A stretch of 64,000 nt of DNA from Prevotellamassilia timonensis. GTDB taxonomy: Bacteria; Bacteroidota; Bacteroidia; Bacteroidales; Bacteroidaceae. The DNA is taken from the NCBI RefSeq assembly GCF_021531665.1, contig NZ_JADYUH010000002.1:62001-126000 (forward strand), read 5' to 3'. The first letter of the stretch is position 1, and each line of letters begins with the position of its first letter. Positions 26,195-34,241 of the stretch are shown one piece after another. The notes under the pieces are model-generated. The model did no database searches. It saw only the letters and a list, made by a program, of their open reading frames with translations, and was not told the origin of the DNA. The position numbers and the translations under genes were made by a program.

Positions 26195-26233
26195 GTGTTT
26201 ATTCTTCGTTTTTGTCGTTCTTTTGTGAGATGT

Positions 26234-27895
26234 TTATTCCTTGTGGTGGTTCTCAAAAGAAGAGAAGCCTCTCACAAGATAGAAGAAGATGTGTCCGACG
26301 CCAAAGATGACGGCAATGAAGAGCATGGTACGGTCAGCGTCCCAGCCCACGGTTTGTTGGTGCCAAAGTCCTGTCAGCACGCAGAGGAAGGCGATGAAGA
26401 CGCCAATCGCACTCAAAACGGTCTGCCCGTGGCGTCGCACGCTGCCGCCGCCCACCACGCTGTGGCGAATGCCGTAGAAGGAGTAGATGTCAATGCCTAT
26501 CAGCATCCACATGACGAGTCGAATCCAGGTGTCGGCAGGAAGGAAGAGCATCATGCCCACGCAGCAGACCACGCCGGCTGCCGGGATGTAGGGCACAAGC
26601 GGCGTTTTGAAACTGCGCGGCGCGTTGGGTTGTGTGCGTCGCACGACAATGACGCCGAGGCAAACCAGTGCGAAAGCGAAGAGTGTGCCGATGCTTGTCA
26701 TTTCGCCTGCGATTCCGGGAGGCACGGTGGCACTCATGACGCTGATGATGACCATGAAGAGCAGGTTGCTGCGAGCGGGCGTATGGTATTTCTTATGTAG
26801 ATGTGAGAAGAGCGGTGGAAGGAGCCCGTCTCGGCTCATGCTGAAAAAGACACGGCTTTGTCCGAGCAGCATGACCAGTACGACGCTTGCATAGCCCAGG
26901 AGGATGGCGATGATGATGCCTCGGTTGAGCCAGGGGTAAGCCGGTGTGACCATGCCGTCCGCTCCGACCGGTCCCATGTTTGCCACGGCGGTGGCGGCAG
27001 GTGCAATGCTGTCGGCGCCGATGTAGGCATGATAGTCCGTGACGCCTGTCATGACGAAGGCGAAGAGCATGTAGAGCACGGTGCAAATCAAGAGAGAGCC
27101 GAGAATGCCGATGGGCATGTTTCGTTTCGGGTTCTTCGTTTCTTGCGCCGCCGTGCTCACTGCATCGAAGCCGATGTAGGCAAAGAAGACGATGGCTGCG
27201 CCGCGAAGAATGCCCGACCAGCCGTAGTCGCCAAAAGTACCGGTGTTTTCGGGAATGAAGGGCGTGAGGTTTTCGGTTCTAATATATTGAAAGCCAATCA
27301 CAATAAAGGAGACGACCACCAGAATCTTCAGCAAGACCATGACGTCGTTGAAGAAGGAGCTTCCGCGTGTGCCTCGCATCAGGATGAGCGACAGGACGAT
27401 GACCAAGAGCATGGCGGGCAGGTTGATGATGCCGCCGTCCGCCGCGCAGGCTGTCAGTTCCGTGGGAAGCGGATAGCCCAGTCCCTCCATCATGACGCAG
27501 AAGTAGCGGCTCCAGGAAACACTCACCGCGACGGCTGCCACGGCATATTCCAAGACTAAGTCCCACCCGATGATCCAAGCCACGAGTTCGCCCATGGTGA
27601 AGTAGGAATAGGTATAGGCAGAGCCGGAGATGGGGAGCATGGAGGCAAATTCTGCGTAGCAAAGACCAGCCAGCGCGCATGCCACGGCGGCGATGGCGAA
27701 GCTGATGACAATCGCCGGTCCGGTGTGCTCGCCCGCTACGATTCCGGTGACGGAAAACAAGCCGGCGCCGATGATGACTCCCACGCCCAGTGCGATGAGA
27801 CCCCAGGCGCCGAGCACGCGTTTCAGTCCTTTCCCGCCTTCGTTTTCGGCTTCATGCAGCAGTTCGGCGGCAGTCTTTTTGATGAATAAGTCCAT
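26234..27895 (-). CDS. APC-superfamily amino acid permease
   Basis: A 553-residue inner-membrane transporter of the cationic amino acid transporter type. Around 12-14 membrane segments start with KRVLGAWGLIALGVGVIIGAGLFSVTGI, the Gly-rich substrate motif of APC porters; FAYIGFDAVSTAAQETKNPKRNMP is the conserved loop. A longer open frame exists upstream, but ATG 27893-27895 (MDLFIKKTAAELLHEAENEG) is the usual start and the promoter lies between. The substrate is unknown; basic or branched amino acids are typical. It leads the unit with yhcH. Confidence 0.87.
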   Translation of the reverse strand: MDLFIKKTAAELLHEAENEGGKGLKRVLGAWGLIALGVGVIIGAGLFSVTGIVAGEHTGPAIVISFAIAAVACALAGLCYAEFASMLPISGSAYTYSYFTMGELVAWIIGWDLVLEYAVAAVAVSVSWSRYFCVMMEGLGYPLPTELTACAADGGIINLPAMLLVIVLSLILMRGTRGSSFFNDVMVLLKILVVVSFIVIGFQYIRTENLTPFIPENTGTFGDYGWSGILRGAAIVFFAYIGFDAVSTAAQETKNPKRNMPIGILGSLLICTVLYMLFAFVMTGVTDYHAYIGADSIAPAATAVANMGPVGADGMVTPAYPWLNRGIIIAILLGYASVVLVMLLGQSRVFFSMSRDGLLPPLFSHLHKKYHTPARSNLLFMVIISVMSATVPPGIAGEMTSIGTLFAFALVCLGVIVVRRTQPNAPRSFKTPLVPYIPAAGVVCCVGMMLFLPADTWIRLVMWMLIGIDIYSFYGIRHSVVGGGSVRRHGQTVLSAIGVFIAFLCVLTGLWHQQTVGWDADRTMLFIAVIFGVGHIFFYLVRGFSSFENHHKE

Positions 27896-27927
27896 GTTTC
27901 TTCTTGTTTGTGTTAGTAAAATTTCCG

Positions 27928-27935
27928 CAAAGTTA
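27928..27935 (-). promoter_or_regulatory. -7 box of the permease-yhcH unit
   Basis: TAACTTTG on the minus strand, 32 bp before the ATG at 27895. The -33 region reads TTTCGTC about 19 bp upstream, a partial match. Its position rules out the longer upstream start for the permease. Confidence 0.55.
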
Positions 27936-28226
27936 GCAAAATGTTCGGTTTTGACGAAATTTTGTATCTCGAGCAGGGTGAACCCTTCTGTGCGTCTTCT
28001 CCGGAACACGCATCAGGAGCGCCCCCTTTTTGAAACCCTGAAACATTAATGTTCATGAATTGACCACGCATCCTTTTGAAACATTAATGTTCATGAATTG
28101 ATTCATTAAAAGCCATTAATTTGTTTTGGAACACGAATTGTTCACGAATTGAACACGAATTGAACAGAATTAATGGTACAATTAATGAGACAATTAATGG
28201 GCATTAATGGAGAAACATTTTTTCTG

Positions 28227-28358
28227 GGAGCGCACCTAAGAAAAACTAGGAGCGCACCTAAGGAAAAACTGGGAGCGCACCTAAGAAAAACTAGGAGCGC
28301 ACCTAAGTAAAACTAGGAGCGCACCCAGGAAAAACTAGGAGCGCACCTAAGTAAAACT
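28227..28358. repeat. 22-bp tandem array (6 units)
   Basis: Units begin at 28227, 28249, 28272, 28294, 28316 and 28338 with core GGAGCGCACCTAAG followed by A-rich spacer and ACT. Five intervals are 22 or 23 bp. The unit resembles a piece of R3 copy B (GGAGCGCACCTAATTAAAAT), so the array may have grown out of R3. Confidence 0.92.
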
Positions 28359-28399
28359 GCGTGTCGAGTAGTCAAGATTTTTTCTCAGCGACACAGGGT

Positions 28400-28570
28400 C
28401 TCTCGAAGAGCAAAAATGTAGGATGAAAACCGCGTTTCTGCATATTTCCGCCCAACTCTACATTTATATTTTTTGCTTCACCACAACCCTACACACACCA
28501 CCGCGAAACCCTACACAGTGAAGGGTTTTGTGTAGGATTTGCACACCAAACCCTACACACTTAACAACTC
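28400..28570. repeat. R4 segment with CCCTACACA words, copy 2
   Basis: CCCTACACA occurs at least three times with CTCTACATTT and one inverted copy (GTGTAGGATTT). AAACCCTACACA and TGTGTAGGATTT can pair as a hairpin at 28524-28551. Sequence is similar in style to 24925 and 57040-57215. Confidence 0.65.
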
Positions 28571-28831
28571 TGATAATCAAACTTTAAACTCGAACTGCGT
28601 AGGATTTGAAGGAAATGCATGTACCCTTGAAAAACGTATAGGTTTGAAAGGCGAAAACGCGCGCCTCGCGCGCGAAGCCTATTTCACATTTTTTCCTGTG
28701 CTCCTTTTTGAGGGCATTTTGGCACAAGTTTTGCTACAAACCCCAATACAATGAGGGAGGTGTGTCAAAATTTATGATTTGAAACAGCCTCTTATATTTT
28801 TCCCTGTGCTTGATGTAATTGATGTCGTCTC

Positions 28832-28939
28832 AATTTGTGCAGGCATTGACTGCACAAATTCGGAGTTCAAGTATTCAAGTTTCGCAAGTTGAATCAGAGA
28901 ATAAGCGCAAGCGCGTTCAAGTGAACACTTGCGAAACTT
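28832..28939. repeat. two successive inverted repeats
   Basis: First: AATTTGTGCA (28832-28841) with TGCACAAATT (28851-28860), perfect 10-bp arms. Second: AAGTTTCGCAAGT (28877-28889) with ACTTGCGAAACTT (28927-28939), perfect 13-bp arms around 37 bp. Neither has a strong T-tract on the minus strand. Both lie downstream of the nan operon end. Confidence 0.7.
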
Positions 28940-28967
28940 CAATTACTATATTGTTTTCCATACCTTA

Positions 28968-29025
28968 GGGGTGTTCTAAAAATTAGGTTTGAACGTTCCT
29001 TATCCCGTAATTTATAGAACACCCC
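28968..29025. repeat. R2 MITE-like element, short copy c
   Basis: A 58-bp element with ends GGGGTGTTCTAAAAATTA and TAATTTATAGAACACCCC. The inside is just GAACGTTCCTTATCCCG. Flanks are CTTA and TTTA, so a target duplication is at best imperfect. It lies 58 bp after the end of the nan operon. Confidence 0.88.
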
Positions 29026-29083
29026 TTTATGGCATTTAAGATGTGAACCATCTGAAGCATTGTAGCTATGTGTGATGCTTGAA

Positions 29084-30256
29084 TCACTTTGCAGCCAATT
29101 CCTCCAGCACCTTCCAGCACTGGAAGAGTCCGCGGGGCACGTGGAAGCAGCCCTTCCATTTACCACCCTTGAGCGGAAGCAATACTTCGCCCTGACGGTT
29201 CAAGTAGCCGTACCATTCGGGGTAGTCGGCGTCGGTGAAATGCGACCAAACGTAGTCGTGCACCTTCTCAAACCATGCGAGGCATTCGCGGTTGCCGGTG
29301 AGTTGATAGCCCTTGATCATCGTGATGAGTGTTTCGATGTGCACCCACCAGAGTTTCTGGTCCCATTCGAGTTGCTGGCAGGGATGCCCGAGGCGGTCCA
29401 TGAAGTAGAAAATGCCACCGTAGGTCTTGTCCCACCCGTAGTTCACTTCTTTCAGTGCAATATCGACGGCGCGTTCGATGAGGTCCTGACGCCCCAGGCG
29501 TTTGCCGAGGTCCATGATGAACCACATGGCTTCGATGGCATGCCCCGGATTCAGTTGTCTTCCTTCGAAGCAGTCCACGAGTTCGCCGTCCGTGCCGAGA
29601 TGTTCGACGATGAGGCCGAGTTCGGGGCGGTAGAACACGTCCATGACCTCGTGGATGCAAGTCTCAATCGTCTTTTCAAGGAAGTCGGGAGAGAGCAGCG
29701 GTTCGATTTCCAGTGCCACGTTGCAGAGAATCATGGGTAGGGCAAAAGACTTCAAGGAGCGTGCGCCCGCTGCCGCCTTGTTCCATTTCCCCTTCGGGTT
29801 GTCCACTTTGGAAAGCACGATGTCAAAGGTCTTCTTGGCAATGTCGGCATACTCCTGATTGCCCGTGGCGATGCTCAGTTGACCGAAGGCGATGACGGCG
29901 AAGGTGTAGGAGAAAATGTTGTAGGGCTCCACCAGCGGATTCCCCTCACGGTCGAGTGAGAAGTACCAGTTCAGGTTGCCGTCATGACCGTGTTTTTTGA
30001 GGAATTCCGCTCCTTGGATGGCGCATTCCAGCCATTCGGGGCGTTTTTCCACCTTATTATATAATGTGGCAAACATCCAGACTTCGCGTCCTTGGAGCCA
30101 GATGAATTTGTCGGTGTCGAAGACCGAGCCGTCGCGGTTCAGGCAGGTGAAATATCCGCCAAATTCTTTGTCTTGTGACTTTTCGAGCCAGAAAGGCACG
30201 ACTTTGTCGAGCAGTTCTGATTTATACTGCAAAGCGAGTTTTGAAAAATCTGTCAT
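29084..30256 (-). CDS. N-acylglucosamine 2-epimerase (AGE/RnBP family)
   Basis: A 390-residue cytoplasmic enzyme of the AGE family with an (alpha/alpha)6 barrel. Recognisable blocks are KEFGGYFTCLNRDGSVFDTDKFIWLQGREVWMFA split over the N-terminal third, NPGHAIEAMWFIMDLG with the catalytic-type His, and EWDQKLWWVHIETLI near the end. The family interconverts N-acetylmannosamine and N-acetylglucosamine. In Bacteroides fragilis this reaction (NanE) replaces the ManNAc kinase and ManNAc-6-P epimerase route. Here it is the last gene after nanA and the symporter fusion (43-bp gap), which fits the same direct ManNAc-to-GlcNAc pathway. Cellobiose 2-epimerase is the main alternative in this fold. Confidence 0.9.
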   Translation of the reverse strand: MTDFSKLALQYKSELLDKVVPFWLEKSQDKEFGGYFTCLNRDGSVFDTDKFIWLQGREVWMFATLYNKVEKRPEWLECAIQGAEFLKKHGHDGNLNWYFSLDREGNPLVEPYNIFSYTFAVIAFGQLSIATGNQEYADIAKKTFDIVLSKVDNPKGKWNKAAAGARSLKSFALPMILCNVALEIEPLLSPDFLEKTIETCIHEVMDVFYRPELGLIVEHLGTDGELVDCFEGRQLNPGHAIEAMWFIMDLGKRLGRQDLIERAVDIALKEVNYGWDKTYGGIFYFMDRLGHPCQQLEWDQKLWWVHIETLITMIKGYQLTGNRECLAWFEKVHDYVWSHFTDADYPEWYGYLNRQGEVLLPLKGGKWKGCFHVPRGLFQCWKVLEELAAK

Positions 30257-30299
30257 AGTGAAAAATATAGGAAAGAGGTTCTTAGTTGTGGTGTTTTGT

Positions 30300-33035
30300 T
30301 CATTTTGAAAGTGTCTTCCACGTCAGCCCCGTGAGGTCTTTTTGTTCACGGAAGATGAAAGAGAGCAACCAGCCCGTGGCGACGGAGACGGTCATGCCGA
30401 TGAAGCCGTAGAGCAGGAAACTCGTCGGCGTGAAGTTTTTCAAGAGGAAGACGGCGACGACGCCCGTGAGGAAGCCGATGAGTGCGGCACGTCCGCCGAT
30501 GCGCGGGAAGAAGATGCCCATGAGGAAGAGTCCGCCCAAGCCGCTGGAGAGCAGTCCCAAGATTTCTTGGAAGAAGTCGAGCAGCGAGAGAATGTCCCAG
30601 GTCGCCATGAGCAACGCTACGCCCATGCCGATGATGCCGGAGACGATGCACGCCGTGCGAGCCACCCGAACCATCGCGTGGCTGTCGGTCTGTGGACGGA
30701 AGCGACGGTAGAAATCCACGCTGAAAGCCGTGGCGACAGAGTTGATGTTGGAAGAAATCGTGCTCATCGTGGCAGCAAAGATGGCGGCGATGAGGAGTCC
30801 CGCGAGTCCCTGCGGCAGTTGTGACATCATGAAGAAGGGGAAAATCGTGTCCGCCTTCGACATCGTCAAATCCAACTCTGCGGGGTGCGTTTTGAAGAAC
30901 GTGTAGAGTCCTGCGCCGATGGCGAAGAAGACGATGGAGACGCCGACGCTCATCACACCGTTCATCAGAATGCTCTGGCGTGCGCTGCGTTCGTCCTTTG
31001 TCGTCAGATAGCGTTGAATCACAGTTTGATCGGAGGTGTAGGAGATGAGGTTGTTCGCCAGTCCTCCCAGGATGATGACCCACCAGGTCGCCGAGCGGAA
31101 GTCCATGCTCCAGTCAAAGAGTCGGAACTTGTCTGCCTCGCTGCCGATGGTCAAGAAGCCGCTGACACCACCTTCCGTGCCGAACACCAGCCAAGCCACG
31201 GCGAAAATTGCACCGCCGACAAGGATGAAGCCTTGGATGACGTCGCCCCAAACCACCGCTTCAACGCCGCCCATCGTGCAATAGACAATCGTCACGAGAG
31301 CCATCAGAACGATGCAGACGTAAAGGTCGATGCCCGTCACAGCCGTGAGAGCGAGCGAGGGAAGATAGAGCACGAGTGCCATGCGGGCAACCATGAAGAC
31401 GATGAAAAGCGCAGATGCCATCAGTCGGGAGGTGGCGTTGAAGCGTCGCTCCAGATATTCGTAGGCACTGGTGACATTGAGGCGACGGAAAAAGGGAAGA
31501 TAGTAGCGAATGACGGGGAAGGACACGAGGAGAATGGTTACGAGCATCGGATAGTAGGTCCAGTCCGTTGCGTATGCCTTGGCGGGATAAGCCATGTAGG
31601 TGATGGCACTCAGCATGGTGGCATAGATGCTGATGCCTGCAGCCCACCAGGGGATGCGCCCGCCGCCTTTGAAGAAGTCGTCGGCACCCGATTCGCGCTT
31701 CATGAAGTAATAGCCTAATGCTATCATTAAGAGGAGGTAACCCACCAAAACCAACCAGTTCCATAGTCCGAAGGAGGGCTTGAAATCAACCTTCAAGGCG
31801 GAGACGTCGGCACTTCGCACGCCCGGTTTGCTCTCGCCGTCAATCATCATCCAAAGTCCGCCGACGTTCACCAAGCCCGCACCTGCTTTTGCCAAGGCGG
31901 GGAAGGGACCGACGGAAAGCCAGGTGGAGGTGACGGTGTGGAAGAAAAGAAGATTTTGGGAGAAGCGGTAAGCCTCGGAAGGTTGTTTCAGATAGTCTTC
32001 CCCTTCTTTTTCCAGCGTGCGGATGAGGGCAAGCGTTTCTTCTGAGGGGGCTGAGATGGCGCGGAGGGAGTCGAGCAGGAAGGGGCGGTTGATGGCGCGT
32101 TCGAAAATCTCGCGGTTCACCCCGCCGAGGCAGACAATGTGGGCGCAGCCGGAGGTGAGTGCCGTCGCGCCGACCAGCGCGAAGGGCTCTTGGCTGCCGT
32201 GGGCTTGCTGCAAGAGGGTGCGTTCCCAGATCTTTTTCAAAGGGTTATATGCCAGCCCTGTGGTGTGAACCATCCCTTTCTCTTTCTCTGTGGCGGGAGC
32301 AAAGCCGCCGAAGACGTAGAAGCAGTGGGTGCGTCCGTCACTCTGGACGGCAGCCACGGGTTGCAGGCGTCCGCGACCGGGGAGGTCAGGCAGCCGCTCC
32401 CAAGACTTGCCGCCGGGGTAGGGGAGACAGAAGGCGGCGGAGGAAGGGTTGCCGTTTTCGTCCTTGCCGCCTGCGACATAGATTTTCCCGTCGCCGTAGG
32501 CAGCGCAGAGATTGTCCAGTCCCACGGGGAGGGAGGGCAATGTCTCTGTAATCACCGTGCCGTCGGCACCTTTCTTGAGGAGAAAGACGTGGCGAAGCGC
32601 GTGCGTTCCGTCGGTGCCGCCGATGCAGACGAGACCTTCGGGCACGCTGACGCCGGCACCGTAAGCCACGGCGGCAGGTAGTTCACCAATTTTCTTCCAT
32701 CCCGCTTTCGCGTCATGGGGATTCAGCGAGAAGATGTCGCGATAGAACACCTTCGCTCCTCCCTCAGCAGCGGGCACGCCGGGGAAGTTGCAACCGCCTG
32801 CCACCCAGGCTTCGCTGCCGACTGCACCCGCAAATGGCGCGGAGACGCCTTGTGCACCGCCCACCGGGAGGGCAGGCAGTTTGCTCAGTCTGAGCGTGTT
32901 GAAAGCGTTCGGGTGTGCACTCGCAAGTTCCTGAGAGAAAGCGACTTTTCCCGAGAGCAGGGTCAGGAAGAAGAGAGAAAGGATGAGTCGGAGCGACTTC
33001 GGTGTGCCGGAGAGGCGCTTCGGAGTGTGGTTCAT
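30300..33035 (-). CDS. cyclically permuted sialic acid mutarotase fused to a sodium:solute symporter
   Basis: A 911-residue fusion. Residues 1-~30 are a signal peptide (LRLILSLFFLTLLSGKVAFS). Residues ~40-400 form a six-bladed kelch propeller of the NanM type in permuted order (AAYGDGKIYVAGGKDENGN, FYVFGGFAP, IVCLGGVNREIFERAI). Residues ~415-911 form an SSS-family symporter (VLVGYLLLMIALGYYF, DDFFKGGGRIPWWAAGISIYATMLSAITYMAYPAK, TMSTISSNINSVATAFSVDFY). The propeller should lie in the periplasm and convert alpha- to beta-Neu5Ac, feeding the sodium-driven channel beside it. I start at ATG 33035; an upstream ATG falls in an R2 fragment. Confidence 0.92.
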   Translation of the reverse strand: MNHTPKRLSGTPKSLRLILSLFFLTLLSGKVAFSQELASAHPNAFNTLRLSKLPALPVGGAQGVSAPFAGAVGSEAWVAGGCNFPGVPAAEGGAKVFYRDIFSLNPHDAKAGWKKIGELPAAVAYGAGVSVPEGLVCIGGTDGTHALRHVFLLKKGADGTVITETLPSLPVGLDNLCAAYGDGKIYVAGGKDENGNPSSAAFCLPYPGGKSWERLPDLPGRGRLQPVAAVQSDGRTHCFYVFGGFAPATEKEKGMVHTTGLAYNPLKKIWERTLLQQAHGSQEPFALVGATALTSGCAHIVCLGGVNREIFERAINRPFLLDSLRAISAPSEETLALIRTLEKEGEDYLKQPSEAYRFSQNLLFFHTVTSTWLSVGPFPALAKAGAGLVNVGGLWMMIDGESKPGVRSADVSALKVDFKPSFGLWNWLVLVGYLLLMIALGYYFMKRESGADDFFKGGGRIPWWAAGISIYATMLSAITYMAYPAKAYATDWTYYPMLVTILLVSFPVIRYYLPFFRRLNVTSAYEYLERRFNATSRLMASALFIVFMVARMALVLYLPSLALTAVTGIDLYVCIVLMALVTIVYCTMGGVEAVVWGDVIQGFILVGGAIFAVAWLVFGTEGGVSGFLTIGSEADKFRLFDWSMDFRSATWWVIILGGLANNLISYTSDQTVIQRYLTTKDERSARQSILMNGVMSVGVSIVFFAIGAGLYTFFKTHPAELDLTMSKADTIFPFFMMSQLPQGLAGLLIAAIFAATMSTISSNINSVATAFSVDFYRRFRPQTDSHAMVRVARTACIVSGIIGMGVALLMATWDILSLLDFFQEILGLLSSGLGGLFLMGIFFPRIGGRAALIGFLTGVVAVFLLKNFTPTSFLLYGFIGMTVSVATGWLLSFIFREQKDLTGLTWKTLSK

Positions 33036-33044
33036 GGTATTAGA

Positions 33045-33079
33045 GGGTGTTCTATAAATCACGGAATAAGGATCGGGAG
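33045..33079. repeat. R2 element, end fragment d
   Basis: GAGGGTGTTCTATAAATCACGGAATAAGGATCG matches one end of R2. It lies in the 102-bp gap between nanA and the symporter gene. No second end is present. Confidence 0.7.
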
Positions 33080-33137
33080 GAGTTTCCTTCTTTCATGCTT
33101 TCGCGGAAGGAGTGTGTGAAGAGAGGCGGAAGTCTGT

Positions 33138-34055
33138 TCAGATTTCGTTGCAACGTTCAAAGAAGGAGATGGCTTCCAGTTCTTTCTTCATTTGTGCTTC
33201 CTCTTCGTCGGTCATGTTTTGGAACGGCACGCGGTTCTTTCCGAGGTCCAGCCCGATGAGTTTCATGATGCGTTTTCCGCCGACGATGTTGCCGCGGAAG
33301 TGGCAGATGACGTCAATCACATCCTGCGCAAAGTTTTGCAGTTCACGCGCTTTGTCAAGGTCTCCGGCGTTCCAGGCATCGATGATGCCGGTGAGCACTT
33401 TCCCGTTGTAGTTGGTTGTTCCGCCGATGCCGCCTTTTGCTCCGCCCATGGCAAGACAGGGCAGAATCGTCTCGTCTTGTCCGTGAAGCATGTCATACTT
33501 TCCGTCTTTGTAGCGCAGGCAGCGGTTGTATTCGTAAAGGCTTTCAAAGGTATATTTGATGCCGGCGAAGTTCGGGATTCTGCCATCGACCGCTTTGAGC
33601 AGGTCGAGCATGGAGAGGTAGGCGTTGTTGAAGGCAGGGATGTGGTAGAAATAGAAGGGAAGGTTCGGTGCTCCGCCTGCGATTTCTTCGCAGTAGGCGA
33701 CGAGTTCTTCGATTCTTCCGATGCGCGGGAAGGGTGTAGCCATGGCTCCTGTTCCCCAGGCTCCGATTTCTTGTGCGTGGGCTGCGAGTCGGCGGCTACT
33801 TTTGATGCAGGTGCTTCCGACGTGGACGATGACTTTGAAGTCTTTGGGTGCTGCGGCGACCCAGGCTTCGGCAAGTTTCATTCTTTCTTCTTCGGTGAGC
33901 ATGTAGCCTTCGCCGGAAGAGCCGTTGATGAAGACGCCTTTGAGCCCGTTGCGTTGAAGCATGTCCGCGTAGCGTGGAATCGGGGCGAGGTTGATTTCTC
34001 CGTTTTCGTCAAAGGGTGTGAAAGGTGCGTCGATGAGACCGATTATTTTTTCCAT
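33138..34055 (-). CDS. nanA: N-acetylneuraminate lyase
   Basis: A 305-residue class I aldolase of the DHDPS/NAL family. It carries the FINGSSGEGYMLTEEER loop (GxxGE carboxylate-binding), the Tyr in FYFYHIPAFNN and the Schiff-base Lys in NFAGIKYTFESLYEY (~167). It splits N-acetylneuraminic acid into N-acetylmannosamine and pyruvate in the cytoplasm. It is the first gene of a minus-strand operon with the mutarotase-symporter fusion and the epimerase. The -7 box at 34118-34125 and surrounding 14-bp dyad are well placed to control it, with a ~55-nt leader. Length is normal. Confidence 0.94.
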   Translation of the reverse strand: MEKIIGLIDAPFTPFDENGEINLAPIPRYADMLQRNGLKGVFINGSSGEGYMLTEEERMKLAEAWVAAAPKDFKVIVHVGSTCIKSSRRLAAHAQEIGAWGTGAMATPFPRIGRIEELVAYCEEIAGGAPNLPFYFYHIPAFNNAYLSMLDLLKAVDGRIPNFAGIKYTFESLYEYNRCLRYKDGKYDMLHGQDETILPCLAMGGAKGGIGGTTNYNGKVLTGIIDAWNAGDLDKARELQNFAQDVIDVICHFRGNIVGGKRIMKLIGLDLGKNRVPFQNMTDEEEAQMKKELEAISFFERCNEI

Positions 34056-34092
34056 GAGTTGAGAGGTTTATGTGGTTGTTTCAAATAAAGCG

Positions 34093-34139
34093 ATGACGTG
34101 TGACCAAGATGTTTTTTCAAATCTATGGTCACACGTCAT
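34093..34139 (-). promoter_or_regulatory. candidate operator dyad around the nanA -7 box
   Basis: Perfect 14-bp inverted arms ATGACGTGTGACCA (34093-34106) and TGGTCACACGTCAT (34126-34139), separated by 19 bp. On the minus strand the -7 box TAGATTTG (34118-34125) directly abuts the upstream arm, and the other arm lies just beyond the expected transcription start. TTTG 16 bp upstream of the box is a shortened -33. The dyad has no T-tract, so it is a poor terminator for the rpoD transcript arriving from 34242; an operator for a repressor is more likely. Confidence 0.65.
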
Positions 34140-34241
34140 TTCAAATGTTTTTTCTTTCAGTTCTGAGGGATAAGCCGGCGACTGTCACTTGGAGCGTGCA
34201 GTTTGTTTGCTTTCCCGTTTTGTTTGTGAAGGTGCGAGTTT

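Larger units (their letters stand above)
27936..29083. other. repeat island 2 (no gene)
   Basis: After the promoter comes a run of ATTAATG and GAATTG words (28040-28215; GAAACATTAATGTTCATGAATT is nearly duplicated at 28042 and 28078), the 22-bp array at 28227, a fragment of R3 (28353-28380), R4-like words (28400-28570), a CG-rich hairpin (GCGCGCCTCGCGCGC near 28659), two inverted repeats (28832-28860, 28877-28939), and R2 copy c. The 71-residue frame at 28539 is repeat-derived. Confidence 0.75.

Noticed and set aside
34093-34139. Reading the dyad as the rpoD terminator
   Set aside because: No T-tract follows on the minus strand, and the -7 box lies exactly between the arms. Kept as an operator candidate instead.
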